Shown here: piece by piece, positions 1 to 7,963 of the stretch
How the letters are laid out: each line of letters starts with the position of its first letter
Numbering within the stretch: position 1 is the stretch's first letter
Assembly: GCF_007752135.1 (NCBI RefSeq)
Contig: NZ_CP036298.1
Span: 6,750,501-6,814,500, forward strand
DNA from: Aureliella helgolandensis
Lineage (GTDB): Bacteria > Planctomycetota > Planctomycetia > Pirellulales > Pirellulaceae
Length of the DNA stretch: 64,000 bases
Direction of reading: 5' to 3'
Translations under genes and position numbers: made by a program
Notes under the pieces: model-generated
The model's input: only the letters and a program-made list of their open reading frames with translations
What the model was told of the DNA's origin: nothing
The model's database searches: none

Positions 1-99
1 GGTGATAAGCTACTGCTTCGCTACTCGCCGACGGAAGAAGCCCTGAACTTCGGTATCTTCTCCTTCTTCACCTACGGCATCCGAGAATTATTCCGCTAA
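1..99 (+). CDS. C-terminal end of an unidentified protein (partial)
   Basis: An open frame runs in from the window edge and ends at a TAA after 32 codons, finishing in a hydrophobic and aromatic stretch (GIFSFFTYGIRELFR). It is followed 58 bp later by a strong intrinsic terminator, which supports it as the real end of a transcribed gene. Too little is visible to name a family. The aromatic C-terminus would fit an outer-membrane or secreted protein, but that is a guess. Confidence 0.55.
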   Translation, partial: GDKLLLRYSPTEEALNFGIFSFFTYGIRELFR

Positions 100-156
100 G
101 GAATCAAGCTCTCTGACAATCGGTCTCAATCCCACTTCGACCGCCACTCATCCACA

Positions 157-190
157 CCTTCCCCAGGCATCCTGGGGAAGGCTTTTTTTT
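157..190 (+). terminator. Intrinsic terminator
   Basis: A perfect 11-bp stem (CCTTCCCCAGG, loop CAT, CCTGGGGAAGG) is followed by C and eight T residues. It lies 58 bp after the stop codon at 99 and ends the upstream transcript. Confidence 0.93.
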
Positions 191-359
191 CGTTACTGCT
201 ATTCAGTAACGCGATCGGCCTGGCAACTGGTTGCGTTGCTACCGTCCAAGAAGGCACCGCAGACGACCGCCAGTTTGCGCGTCTTCCGCTTATTCCGCGA
301 CGACTGCGAACTCCATGAATGCATGCTCACCGTAAAGCGAGTTGTGGAGAGAGGGGGGG

Positions 360-463
360 ACCGCGAAAGACGCAAAATATGCGAAAGAAATGCAGGACGC
401 GGGGCCCGAGGGGGAGCGTCCGTATGCTCCGACACCTATTGTTTCTTTCGCGGTTGTCTAAAA
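360..463. repeat. Palindromic ACCGCGAAA element, copy 1
   Basis: The left arm ACCGCGAAAGACGC begins at 360 and the inverted right arm TTTCTTTCGCGGTTGTC ends near 460. The right arm lies about 10 bp beyond the stop codon of the minus-strand GxxExxY gene. Confidence 0.75.
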
Positions 464-472
464 CTTCTGGAG

Positions 473-859
473 CTACTTCTTCAGTTGGCGAATTATCCGC
501 TCCGACTCTACTTGCGGATAATGACCGAAGTTGACAAGCAACCCAAGTTCACAGCCGGTAGCTTTCAAGTAATTATGGACTTGAGCGCGATGCTCGTCCT
601 TCAGCATTGAGACCGATATGATCTCGACAATGATCTTCTCGAAACAGATAAAATCAGGCTTGAAAATCTGCTGCAACGGTTTGCCTTTGTAAGTTAGCCG
701 GAGACCAGGCTGCGCAAGGAATGGAACGTTGCAAAGTCCGATTTCTAAGACCAAACATTCCTGATAGACCGCTTCAAGAAATCCACACCCCTTCTCCTTG
801 TAGACTTCGAACACCGCTCCCATGATCTGATACGACTCGTCTTTGAAGAGTATGCTCAC
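473..859 (-). CDS. GxxExxY protein (PD-(D/E)XK-like) lacking the catalytic lysine
   Basis: This 128-residue protein carries the signature motif at residues 26-32 (GFLEAVY) and matches the compact GxxExxY family, which is related to PD-(D/E)XK nucleases. The start is GTG, with GGAG 7 nt upstream. The nuclease-like core would be D69 (KPDF), E79 and the residue two further on. That residue is usually lysine (VExK), but here it is isoleucine 81 (codon ATA, bases 617-619), one base from AAA. If the alignment is right, the protein may be catalytically dead. It sits in a cluster of palindromic repeats, one of which abuts its stop codon. Family assignment is strong; function in any organism is poorly defined. 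Confidence 0.85.
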   Translation of the reverse strand: MSILFKDESYQIMGAVFEVYKEKGCGFLEAVYQECLVLEIGLCNVPFLAQPGLRLTYKGKPLQQIFKPDFICFEKIIVEIISVSMLKDEHRAQVHNYLKATGCELGLLVNFGHYPQVESERIIRQLKK

Positions 860-1088
860 TGGAAAGCTCCAATTGCAAGTCGTTAGCTACCGCGGCTGAA
901 TTCAGGATCCAGCCGTTGATCCCCTCCCTTTTACTCTAACCGTTTTCGCGGCCTGGGTCCCCTTCGCAGTCGCCCAAACGGCATGAACCAATGCCTACAA
1001 TGAAATAATAGTCTGTGAATGGAAGGACTAGACCGCGCCAGTGCTCTCAGAAAGGCAGACCGCGTCTCCAAGAACAAGAGCGGGAAGC

Positions 1089-1198
1089 GACCGCGAAAAA
1101 TGCGAAAAACGCGAAAGGAAGAGGGGAAGGGCAGGGTAGGTAGCCGCGAACCACTTGCACTGCCGATTTTCGTTCCTCTCAGTTTTTTTCATGGTTAT
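1089..1198. repeat. Palindromic ACCGCGAAA element, copy 2
   Basis: The left arm (gaccgcgaaaaatgcgaaaa) is well preserved and continues with gcgaaagg. The right arm is degenerate (tttttttcatggttatc). The interior contains ccacttgc and ctgccgattttcg, shared with copies 3 and 4. Confidence 0.65.
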
Positions 1199-1262
1199 CA
1201 CCATGGGCTACGCAGTACCGCATGATAAGGCAGAAGGCGCATCCAGGGATTGAGTGGGAAGC

Positions 1263-1364
1263 GACCGCGAAATACGCTAAAGGAGAAAGGGATGTGCCAG
1301 ATAATGGCGGGTCACTTGCTCTGCCGATTTTCGCTTCTTTCGCTTCTTCCGCGGTTGTCTAAAA
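1263..1364. repeat. Palindromic ACCGCGAAA element, copy 3
   Basis: The left arm is gaccgcgaaatacgctaaag and the right arm is ttcttccgcggttgtctaaa. It contains the shared interior ctgccgattttcg. Confidence 0.7.
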
Positions 1365-1412
1365 ATCCATGAATCGATGCTCACTGTGAAGTGAGTTGTG
1401 GAGAGAGGGAAC

Positions 1413-1530
1413 TGACCGCGAAAGATGCGAAACACACGAAAGGAAGAGGGGACGGGGGCGGCAATGGCGGACCACTTGCGCTGCCGATTTTCGATACTCT
1501 CGGTTTTTCGTGGTTTTCAATATGGACTGC
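1413..1530. repeat. Palindromic ACCGCGAAA element, copy 4
   Basis: The left arm begins tgaccgcgaaagatgcgaaa and goes on into cacacgaaagg; the right arm, with tttttcgtggttttc, is partly decayed. With its flank it duplicates the block around copy 2. Confidence 0.7.
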
Positions 1531-1580
1531 GCAGTACACCATGGAAAGGCAGGCGGCGCATCCAGGGATTGAGAGGGAAG

Positions 1581-1612
1581 TGACCGCGAAATACGCTAAA
1601 TACGCGAAAGAG
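1581..1612. repeat. Palindromic ACCGCGAAA element, copy 5 (left arm only)
   Basis: Only the left arm is present (gaccgcgaaatacgctaaat then acgcgaaag). It stops shortly before the end of the minus-strand FemAB-like gene at 1644. Confidence 0.65.
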
Positions 1613-1643
1613 AAGGAGGGAAGGGGGCCTGCGTTTTGTAGTG

Positions 1644-2675
1644 TTAGGGAATGCCACGGACGATGTGGGGGCCGAGCAGACGACTTATCGGAACCGGTAG
1701 CTTCTTCCAGAGTTCCACCAACTTCTGCTTGCCGCCAGCATCGGGGCGCATGTCTTCCGGGGAGCCCTTGCGTACATAGTATTGCCAAATGGCTGGATGC
1801 GGCTGAGCACCCCACTGGGCTTTGAATTTGTAAGTTCCACTATCTCGGCTGCTGCGTCCAAAATCAAAACACTGGCTACCACGCTCAATAGCGCGGCGCA
1901 ACAAGTTGCGATACATCCACATGTTCGCGTTAGTGCGATTGAATTTGCGCAAGCAACTAGCACTCGGAACTTCGCTGATTTGATTGAGATGAGTTAGCAG
2001 TGCTCCCGCGATGGGACGGCCCTCTTGGCGCACCACACACAACTCAGCCTCTTCGGGAAACGCCTTCAGGATTTCTGCGAACAAGCGACGCGAGTAGACG
2101 GGTGTTCCCAAATCGCGCATGTTGATGGAGAAAACATGATAAAAGTCCGCCAATAGGTTCTCACTCCCCCACTCAAGACTCAGGCCAAAATCGCCTGACT
2201 TCCTTATCTGACTCCGCAGCTTCGACTTAAATGAGCTATTCAACTCATCATCACTGGCCGGTAGCGGCAGCCGCATATGGACCTTATCGGTCCGCTCCGC
2301 GTTCAACTTTGGGTGCTCGACCCTGTGCTCGTGCCGAAGCTCGAGATACCGCGTATTCAGCTCATCGGCCAAACGACATCCGCGATCGATAAGTGCCGAG
2401 GCCACTTGTGGGTCGGCTGCCCAAACTCCACCGGTGTTGAGATAGGGCATGCTCGTCAAAAAACGTCCGAACAGTAGACTCTTGACGAATGCCAGTGGCA
2501 ACAAGCCATCCACTTCGCCCCGATCGCTGCGATGGACGAGCAAATAGGGCCGATGGGAGAGCCCGCGACAAACCGCTTGCAGCCATCCCTGCTGGTGCGA
2601 GTTGAGTCGGGGAAATTCGCAGTCAGCGACTTCCATGGCGGGCCACTCATCTCCCGGTAACAATTCAATATCCAT
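1644..2675 (-). CDS. FemAB-like acyltransferase (XrtA/PEP-CTERM-associated type)
   Basis: The 343-residue protein has the double GNAT-like layout of the FemAB family. The C-terminal half shows a typical run: IAGALLTH, then the NMWMYRNLLRRAIERG helix, then FDFGRSSRDSGTYKFKAQWG. The last motif is characteristic of FemAB-like proteins of exosortase and exopolysaccharide loci. Such proteins are thought to transfer an acyl or aminoacyl group in envelope or polysaccharide assembly; the substrate is unknown. No exosortase or glycosyltransferase gene is adjacent, so here it is an orphan. It is divergent from the YdcF-like gene at 2919. Start ATG at 2675 has only a weak ribosome binding site. Confidence 0.8.
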   Translation of the reverse strand: MDIELLPGDEWPAMEVADCEFPRLNSHQQGWLQAVCRGLSHRPYLLVHRSDRGEVDGLLPLAFVKSLLFGRFLTSMPYLNTGGVWAADPQVASALIDRGCRLADELNTRYLELRHEHRVEHPKLNAERTDKVHMRLPLPASDDELNSSFKSKLRSQIRKSGDFGLSLEWGSENLLADFYHVFSINMRDLGTPVYSRRLFAEILKAFPEEAELCVVRQEGRPIAGALLTHLNQISEVPSASCLRKFNRTNANMWMYRNLLRRAIERGSQCFDFGRSSRDSGTYKFKAQWGAQPHPAIWQYYVRKGSPEDMRPDAGGKQKLVELWKKLPVPISRLLGPHIVRGIP

Positions 2676-2918
2676 ACTTTGCTGAATCTATCGCTTGGTG
2701 TGCAGTACTGTAAAACAGGTGGCTGTCTTCACGAAATAGACAATTCTTTGACGGCATCCGTAATAATGAGAACTACCATTCTAGTTGGCTTGCGTCGAAT
2801 AACGCAGGCTGGCAAAACGGTCACTGCGAAAATCGTTGGTAAATTAGTCGCTGGCCAGTAGAACCGGTCATTCCAGCAACTCGGACCTCTCGTTCCTTTA
2901 ACCGCTAGCCCCATCTCA

Positions 2919-3581
2919 ATGCACTCTCCGCCCTCCTCCAAACCAATCCCACTCCAAACTCCGAGTTGGTCAAGCTACTGGCTAAGAAAGTCCGCCTACT
3001 TATTCGCCGCCTGGGTCTGTTTGGTCGGGTTACCATCGTTTCCCATCGTAAGAGCCTGTTTGACGCTCCCCCTGTACTGCCATAATCCAGGAGCACGGGG
3101 AGATACGGCCTATGTGATGGCAGATGGATACGCTTACCTCGAACGTTTGCGGGCTGCGGCGGATCTCTATCACATGCATCGCGTCAAAGAGATCTACCTA
3201 CTCAACGAAACGAGGTCGCACGGTTACAACTTTGTACTCGAACGCTCGCAGTCAACCTCTGAGAGCGCAAGCAACTATCTCAAATACTTGGGCGTACCGC
3301 CTGATTCCGTCCACTTGGTCGATGCCGATGCTTCCCCGCTGATGGGTTCCTTGAATGAGGCCCAGGCCTTTGCCGCCAACACACAGGACCTTACCGGGCG
3401 AGTCGTTGTCGTCACGTCCGCTCCCCACACGCGTCGAAGCCTACTTTGCTTCCAACGCAGCTTGCCAGCTGAGCGTCCCGTCACCATCTACTCCGCGTCG
3501 TTACCGGAGGACAGCGCCGAACTCAACGGACCAATTTGGCAGGAGTATCTCAAGCTCTTGATCTACTATTGCGTTGCCTAG
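2919..3581 (+). CDS. YdcF/ElyC-like (DUF218) membrane-anchored protein
   Basis: The 220-residue protein has one hydrophobic segment near residues 25-50, which may anchor it in the inner membrane. A DUF218-type fold follows: DTAYVMADGY at the first strand, ESASNYLKYLGVP in the middle, a late NEAQAF segment, and VVVVTSAPHTRRS corresponding to the family's V-T-x-x-H-x-x-R motif. E. coli relatives (SanA, ElyC, YdcF) act in envelope homeostasis with unclear chemistry. There is no good ribosome binding site before the ATG at 2919, so the start is uncertain. It is divergently placed from the FemAB-like gene. Confidence 0.68.
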   Translation: MHSPPSSKPIPLQTPSWSSYWLRKSAYLFAAWVCLVGLPSFPIVRACLTLPLYCHNPGARGDTAYVMADGYAYLERLRAAADLYHMHRVKEIYLLNETRSHGYNFVLERSQSTSESASNYLKYLGVPPDSVHLVDADASPLMGSLNEAQAFAANTQDLTGRVVVVTSAPHTRRSLLCFQRSLPAERPVTIYSASLPEDSAELNGPIWQEYLKLLIYYCVA

Positions 3582-3646
3582 CCGCTCAGAATGGTCTTCC
3601 CCCCCCCTCGATGCCCAGACACTAGCCCTCTGCAAAGAAGAATTAC

Positions 3647-3750
3647 AACCGCGAAAGATGCGAAAGACACGAAAGGAAAGAGGGCAGGGCGTTCGAGCAG
3701 TAGCTCTCGTCCGTATCCACTTTCGCGTATTTAGCGTCTTTCGCGGTTAT
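3647..3750. repeat. Palindromic ACCGCGAAA element, copy 6
   Basis: This is the best-preserved copy. The left arm starts AACCGCGAAAGATGCGAAAG and the right arm TTTCGCGTATTTAGCGTCTT runs on into TCGCGGTTAT. The arms are inverted over roughly 30 bp, and each holds three GCGAAA-like submotifs spaced 9-10 bp apart. Confidence 0.82.
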
Positions 3751-4305
3751 CCTCTCCCCCTTTTCTAGATGCAACGATGAGAACAGAACGGAAGTCAGCA
3801 AACTCCCACTACTCCCTCCTGGACGAACCGCTCCGAGACTACGGTTTTGCGTCGTTCCCAAGCTAAACAACCGCGCCAGCAAGGCCCAACAACAATCCGC
3901 CGTACGGCAAACGGTTCAAATCGCCCTCTCGCAAGCTGAGTCAGGCAAGTGAGATGACCATCCGGCCACCGCTGCAAAATATCCAGGCAGACGTTTGGCA
4001 GGAAGATGGAGGCAGGAAGATGGGATGCGCGAGAGGGAGCTAGCACACCCATTCAGGATGTCTTCTCTATTTTTCTTTTCGGTCTCCATTTTTCTGTCTA
4101 CTCCTGCTCCCTTCGGCCACAAGCAAACCCAAGCAGCCAAGAACTGGCCCAACACGTTAGAAGCAGCGCTACCAACCTTCAACTGCCCAGGAAAAGCCCA
4201 CGGTTGGACGCGGAGTACCCGACGCTAGCTGCCTGTCGAACCAAGGGCATTTCAGTGTTACTGCGAAGGTAGCACCCTAGATCACTCGGCAGCGGGAATA
4301 CCCAT

Positions 4306-4332
4306 CCTTGCTTACGCAGCGGGTTACGATTT
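4306..4332 (+). repeat. CCTTGCTCACGCAGCGGGTTACGAT-family repeat
   Basis: The core is CCTTGCTTACGCAGCGGGTT followed by ACGATTT, inside direct-repeat copy 1. The upstream flank (gaaggtagcaccc...) also aligns with the 118-bp array near 24.4 kb. Confidence 0.7.
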
Positions 4333-4539
4333 GGGAGCCTATTCAGTTTTGCTGCGAAGGCTGCTCCACAAGACACTCGGCAGCGCCCCCCCCCTATTTC
4401 TTGTTCTCGCAGTGAGCGCGATGGGTGTGCATCCCGTGGCACTCAGGTTGCCCGACTAGGCCTTGCCTGGGCATAGGAACGCCAAGCCGTCAATGCTCCC
4501 CAAGGCTCAGTCGCCAGCCATCTGCAGAATAAGAGTTAC

Positions 4540-4644
4540 AACCGCGAAATATGCGAAAAACGCAAAAGCAAGAGAGGACAGGTGGGATGCGGGCGGCAAT
4601 GCTCGTGGCTGCTGGTTTTCGTGTATTTAGTGTCTTTCGCGGTA
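4540..4644. repeat. Palindromic ACCGCGAAA element, copy 7
   Basis: The left arm is AACCGCGAAATATGCGAAAA and the right arm is GTATTTAGTGTCTTTCGCGG. It forms the downstream end of direct-repeat copy 1. Confidence 0.8.
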
Positions 4645-4873
4645 ACTCTCCCCTGGGCTGCTACGGGTGTCTTGAAGGGGAAGCGATGGAGAGGAGCGGA
4701 TGGGGCACACAATCACTGAAAAACGGCGTAAATTGGCCGAAGTTTTCCAATGTATTGCCTTGGGTATCCTGAGGGAACATAATGAGAGTCCCTCCTAAGA
4801 CTTCGGAAAGCGTGAAGTGAGTCAGCAACATGCTTGCGTATGTTAGCATTGGCTAGCTACACGCCAACTGAGG

Positions 4874-7800
4874 TTGCCCCATCCCTCCCGGAAATTTGGA
4901 AACAGAGATTTGTTTCGTAAATTCGTATCCCCTTCGATACTGCTCTCACTGTGGTGGCTGGTGTGTTCAATATTGCCAGCGGCAAGCGTTCAAGCTGAAG
5001 AAAAGACGCTGGAAGGGCTGCATCAAGAATTCCAGATGTTCGTCGTTCCGACGCTCCAATCCCATTGTCAAGCTTGCCACAATGCAGACGAAGAGGAGGG
5101 GGGCCTCGACCTAACGCGATTTCATGCCCCGCAAGATGTGGAGGCAGAGCACCGCGTGTGGACCACGGTTCTTGAGAGAGTCGAAGCGGGAGAGATGCCG
5201 CCAGAGGACGCCACCGAGACGTTGAGCCCAGAGGCTCGAGCAAAGGTCGTCAGTTGGATCGAGGCAATGCTGGATCACGCTGCGGCGGAGAATGCGGGTG
5301 ATCCCGGTCCAGTCTTCGCACGCCGCCTGAGCAATGCCGAATACGACTACAGCATCCGAGATCTTACGGGCGTGGACATTCGGCCAACTCAGACCTTCCC
5401 AGTGGACCCGGCCAACACCGCTGGGTTTGACAACTCCGGCGAGTCCCTGCGGATGTCTCCGGCACTCTTCAAAAAGTATCTTGAAGCAGCCAGGTTGGTC
5501 GCAGAGCATCTAGTACTCACTCCCGACGGTATCGACTTTGCCCCGCATCCCGTCGTGACTGACACCGATCGCGATAAGTTTTGTGTGAAGCGGATCGTGG
5601 AGTTTTACCAACGGCAGCCCACCGCTTACTCCGACTACTTTCGAGCTGCTTGGCAGCTCCGCCAAGACCATCCCAAGACTCTGCCAGACCAAGCCATCGA
5701 TGATGTGGCCGACGAGCTGGGCTTGAGTTCCAAGTACCTGACACGCATTTGGCTTGGGCTGACCGATAAAAAAGAGAGAGTCGGTCCCTACTCCGAACTC
5801 TTGGTCATGTGGCAGGAACTAGCTAGTGCGACGGATCCCCAAGCGGTCGGTGAGCACTGCCAAGCCATGCAAGACTTTATTTTAAGCACTCGCCCGCATT
5901 ATGAACCCCATTTCGAAAACCTGGTCGTCAACGGAATTCATGCTGGGGCTCAAGCCTTCGTGCTGTGGAAAAACAAACAATACGCATCGCGCCGGCAAAC
6001 GGCACATTTCGATGCCAGACCGACACCTGATTCGAGTAAGCAGAAGGATCAAGAAACGGACGCACCCGCTACCGATGCGACAGCGAGCGATGAGGGGGAT
6101 GCGACAGGAGATGAGTCGGTGCCTGCAGCCCCGGGCACTTCCTCGGTCGATGAACAACAGGCATACATCGAAGATTGCCAAGAATTCTGCGAGCTGTTTC
6201 CCGATGCTTTCTACATTTCCGAACGAGGAAGGGACTACCTAGGTACGTCCAAAGAAAAGCAAGAGAAGGGCCGGCTGCTCAACGCCGGATTCCACAGCAT
6301 GATGGGTTACTTCCGCGACGATCAACCGTTGATGGAATTAATCCTCGACGAGGCAGGGCAGAGAGAACTGAATCAACTTTGGCAACAATTGGACTTCATT
6401 GCCAGCGCACCGCAGCGACAGTACCAAGGATTTTTGTGGTTCGAACGGACCGATTCTGGTTACATGCGCGAGGAGGAATTCGATTTTGCGCGTCCCGAGG
6501 ACCAATCAGCCTTGCAAGCTGACAAGATTCAGCGGCTGTCGGAGGTCTATATTGCCAAGGCGATACGCAATGGTGCGGAAGAGATTCCGCTGCAGGCCAT
6601 CCAAGAGTATTTCACCGAGATCAATGCACAGATCCGGTGGGTTGAAGAGACGCGAATTCGCTCGGAGGAGACGCAATTATCCGCCTTACTTGATTTGGCC
6701 AACCGCGTCTTCCGCCGCCCGCTCAGCGATTCGCAACGCGACGATTGGCAAGCCTTCTATCACGAATTGCGTGAGAAGGACCAACTCACTCACGAAGAAG
6801 CCATCCAGGACACTCTGGTTGCGATGCTCGTCTCCCCCTTGTTCAGCTACCGCGTCGACCTACTCAACGATAGCCCTCAAGCACGTCCGCTCAACGATTT
6901 CGAACTAGCCAGCCGGCTCAGCTATTTTTTGTGGTCCAGCACACCCGATCAAGAGTTGTTGGATTGTGCAGCGGCGGGACAACTCACCGATCCAACCGTC
7001 CTTCTGCAGCAAACTCGCAGAATGTTGCAGGACAACAAGGTGCGAGGTTTAGTCAACGAATTTGGGGGCAATTGGCTCGACATTCGGAGATTTGAGGAGC
7101 ACAACAGTGTGGATCGAGAGCGTTTCCCGATTTTTGATGATGCGCTCCGCACGGCAATGTTCGAAGAGCCAATGCAGTTCTTTCAAAACTTAATTCAACA
7201 AGACAGCTCGATCAACGAATTCCTCAACGCCGACTACACGTTTGTCAACGCACCGCTGGCGGCGCATTACGGCATACCCGAACTCGACTTCAGTCGCGAC
7301 GAATGGCAAAAGGTACCGGAGGCGCAGCGGTTTGGGCGCGGTGGCTTGTTGCCAATGGCCGTTTTCTTGACCAAAAATTCGCCTGGGCTGCGCACCAGTC
7401 CCGTACAACGTGGCTATTGGGTAGTGCGCAGGTTGTTGGGAGAACATATCCCGCCGCCGCCTCCCAACATCCCAGAATTGCCCGACGATGAATCGCAATT
7501 GGGCGAGCTGACGCTCCGTGAAACGCTGGCGAAGCATCGAGAGCACGAGAGCTGCGCGAGTTGCCACAATCGCATCGATTCGATTGGGCTGGTCTTTGAG
7601 GGATTCGGTCCAATCGGTGAACGCCGCGAGTTGGATTTGGGGGGGCATCCGGTAGACACCTCGGCCAGCTTCCCGGATGGAAGTCAGCGCCAGGGAATTG
7701 ATGAGTTGCGTGAATACATCCGCGAGCAGCGGCAGGCGGATTTCGTCGACAACTTTTCCCGGAAGCTGCTATCGTATGGACTGGGACGCACGCTGCTGCT

Positions 7801-7963
7801 GTCAGACGAAAGCTTGCTAGACACCATGCACCATAAACTGTCTGCGGACGACTATCGCTTTTCAGCCTTGATCGAAGCGATTGTCACTAGTCCCCAGTTT
7901 CTCAATAAACGAGGTCGCGAGAGCCTCTCTCCCACCGTTGCTAGGAACTCTGATGAACCCTAA
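4874..7963 (+). CDS. DUF1592-type planctomycete cytochrome (DUF1587/1595/1592/1588/1585)
   Basis: A large secreted c-type heme protein of 1029 residues with the usual domain order: signal peptide (to about residue 41), PSCyt1-type heme site CQACH at 65-69, DUF1587 (~145-210), DUF1595 (~600-665), DUF1592 (~670-800), DUF1588 with a second CxxCH (CASCH, 894-898) and DUF1585 (~925-1010). Between DUF1587 and DUF1595 lie about 390 residues including an acidic Asp/Glu/Ala/Thr-rich linker (~385-425). These proteins are abundant in planctomycetes and thought to act in periplasmic redox chemistry, perhaps on polymers. Translation could begin at TTG 4874 or at TTG 4910, which has GGAAA upstream and leads straight into the signal peptide. 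The DUF1552 gene overlaps its end. Confidence 0.93.
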   Translation: MPHPSRKFGNRDLFRKFVSPSILLSLWWLVCSILPAASVQAEEKTLEGLHQEFQMFVVPTLQSHCQACHNADEEEGGLDLTRFHAPQDVEAEHRVWTTVLERVEAGEMPPEDATETLSPEARAKVVSWIEAMLDHAAAENAGDPGPVFARRLSNAEYDYSIRDLTGVDIRPTQTFPVDPANTAGFDNSGESLRMSPALFKKYLEAARLVAEHLVLTPDGIDFAPHPVVTDTDRDKFCVKRIVEFYQRQPTAYSDYFRAAWQLRQDHPKTLPDQAIDDVADELGLSSKYLTRIWLGLTDKKERVGPYSELLVMWQELASATDPQAVGEHCQAMQDFILSTRPHYEPHFENLVVNGIHAGAQAFVLWKNKQYASRRQTAHFDARPTPDSSKQKDQETDAPATDATASDEGDATGDESVPAAPGTSSVDEQQAYIEDCQEFCELFPDAFYISERGRDYLGTSKEKQEKGRLLNAGFHSMMGYFRDDQPLMELILDEAGQRELNQLWQQLDFIASAPQRQYQGFLWFERTDSGYMREEEFDFARPEDQSALQADKIQRLSEVYIAKAIRNGAEEIPLQAIQEYFTEINAQIRWVEETRIRSEETQLSALLDLANRVFRRPLSDSQRDDWQAFYHELREKDQLTHEEAIQDTLVAMLVSPLFSYRVDLLNDSPQARPLNDFELASRLSYFLWSSTPDQELLDCAAAGQLTDPTVLLQQTRRMLQDNKVRGLVNEFGGNWLDIRRFEEHNSVDRERFPIFDDALRTAMFEEPMQFFQNLIQQDSSINEFLNADYTFVNAPLAAHYGIPELDFSRDEWQKVPEAQRFGRGGLLPMAVFLTKNSPGLRTSPVQRGYWVVRRLLGEHIPPPPPNIPELPDDESQLGELTLRETLAKHREHESCASCHNRIDSIGLVFEGFGPIGERRELDLGGHPVDTSASFPDGSQRQGIDELREYIREQRQADFVDNFSRKLLSYGLGRTLLLSDESLLDTMHHKLSADDYRFSALIEAIVTSPQFLNKRGRESLSPTVARNSDEP

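Larger units (their letters stand above)
100..472. other. Intergenic region with a terminator and palindromic repeat
   Basis: It holds the terminator at 157-190 and one palindromic ACCGCGAAA element at 360-463. The segment 311-367 (tccatgaat...gttgtggagagaggg) recurs at 1366-1424 in front of another copy of the element. I see no convincing gene. Confidence 0.6.
860..1643. other. Repeat-mosaic intergenic region
   Basis: Nearly the whole stretch is built from palindromic ACCGCGAAA elements and the spacers between them. The block 1089-1290 is repeated in diverged form at 1413-1612, including the shared phrase gcatccagggattgag. Short open frames here change frame between repeat copies and look like accidental readings. 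Confidence 0.7.
3640..4652 (+). repeat. Large direct repeat, copy 1
   Basis: This ~1 kb stretch is nearly identical to 9423-10368. It begins at gaattacaaccgc, ends just after a right-arm TTTCGCGGTWACTC, and includes palindromic elements at both ends. It carries 80 bp (4057-4136) absent from copy 2; that segment is preceded by, and ends in, CAG. The two copies bracket the DUF1592/DUF1552 gene pair. Confidence 0.88.
3582..4873. other. Intergenic region, mostly direct-repeat copy 1
   Basis: It contains the first ~1 kb direct repeat (3640-4652) with two palindromic elements at its ends and one CCTTGCTTACGCAGCGGGTTACG repeat. From 4653 to the next gene I see no feature. Confidence 0.7.

Noticed and set aside
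1391-1825. 144-codon frame on plus and 144-codon frame on minus over the repeat block
   Set aside because: Both run through palindromic repeats into the FemAB-like gene, have no ribosome binding site and mirror each other, as expected from repeat DNA without stops.
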